From Aedes albopictus (Eukaryota; Arthropoda; Insecta; Diptera; Culicidae): a stretch of DNA of 64,000 bases. Below, one piece after another: positions 63,500 through 64,000 of the stretch; the first letter of the stretch is position 1; every line of letters begins with the position of its first letter. A model generated the notes under the pieces. It saw only the letters and a program-made list of their open reading frames with translations, was not told the origin of the DNA and ran no database searches. The translations under genes and the position numbers were made by a program. The stretch lies in the NCBI RefSeq assembly GCF_035046485.1, contig NC_085138.1:26039878-26103877 (forward strand), written 5' to 3'.

Positions 63500-64000
63500 A
63501 ATCTTATGTCCTCGGGGAAATCCTGGAGGAGAACTCGTAAAGAAATTCCTGAACATACTCCTAGAGGAATTTCCGGAGGAACTCTTGAGGAATTTTCGAC
63601 TTCTCGAATTCTCCTAATAGAATACCCAAACGAACTTCTGAAGGATTTCCGTAGAATCTAAGAAATCCCATTGAACCTCCTAGAACAATTTTCGGAGGAA
63701 CTCCTAGAGGAATTCTCGGAGGAACTCCTGGAGAATTATTGGAGGAACTCATAAAGGAACTTCCAGAGGAACTTCCAGAGGAACTTCCAGAAGAATTCCC
63801 GGAGGAACTGCTCGAGGAATTCCCAGAGGAACTCCTAGAAAGAAATCCCATTGCAACCCGTAGAGTGATTTCCGGAGGAACTACGGCGACTCCCAGAGAA
63901 ACTCCTGAAGAGTTATTGGAGAAACTCCGAAAGGATTTCTCGGAGAAACTTCTAATGACATTCCCGAAGAAATTCCTAGAAAAAAAAAGAATTCCTGGAG
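63500..64000. repeat. Degenerate GGAATTCC-rich satellite block, GGAA strand on top
   Basis: GGAGGAACTCCTGGAG and AGAGGAACTTCC phrases repeat to the window end. The serine-rich minus frame at 63561-63851 is an artefact. Confidence 0.8.

Overview
The window looks like mosquito chromosomal DNA, most likely Aedes aegypti or a close relative. The evidence is two tRNA-derived Feilai-type SINEs with clean target duplications, very dense MITEs, long blocks of degenerate GGAATTCC-rich satellite, a Penelope-like retroelement, several decayed non-LTR retrotransposons and a Helitron tail. Host coding sequence is under 2% of the window, and most reading frames longer than 60 codons are accidents of repeats. 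Species assignment is inference from repeat families, not from a search.

Layout. 1-5.5 kb: two small paralogous two-exon genes for secreted peptides (1465-1722 and 3809-4078) with matching promoters, separated by a minus-strand LINE reverse-transcriptase remnant and a SINE. 5.5-6.1 kb: one pogo-type MITE nested inside another. 6.16-10.30 kb: a complete 4.1-kb LTR element in minus orientation with identical 118-bp LTRs and a 5-bp duplication, but no pol. 10.3-16.05 kb: one non-LTR retrotransposon broken into at least six pieces by MITEs, a fold-back element and a 145-bp tandem array. 16-20 kb: more pogo MITEs and a 1.3-kb TIR element that seems to carry captured gene fragments. 20.4-21.3 kb: a CpG-rich block that looks like a promoter plus non-coding first exon. 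21.3-42 kb: intergenic DNA made of MITEs, fold-backs, satellite blocks and SINEs. 42.5-45.9 kb: a composite repeat with a 152-bp tandem array, invaded by two SINEs. 46.2-47.3 kb: GC-rich 5' region and first coding exon of an Ork1-like two-pore potassium channel. 47.3-64 kb is probably its first intron; it holds a dead pogo-like transposase gene, a 500-N assembly gap, a LINE, much satellite, a Helitron tail and a 5'-truncated but open Penelope-like element.

The most interesting items are (i) a sequence downstream of the Penelope-like ORF that folds as a minimal hammerhead ribozyme, and two fold-back elements elsewhere in the window whose arms carry hammerhead-like cores in inverted orientation; (ii) the young LTR element lacking pol; (iii) the tandem secreted-peptide genes; and (iv) two TA-duplicating TIR elements that appear to carry host-like, splice-signal-bearing cores. 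About 15 pogo-type MITE copies give good nested-insertion evidence, including pre-insertion sites that can be read directly.
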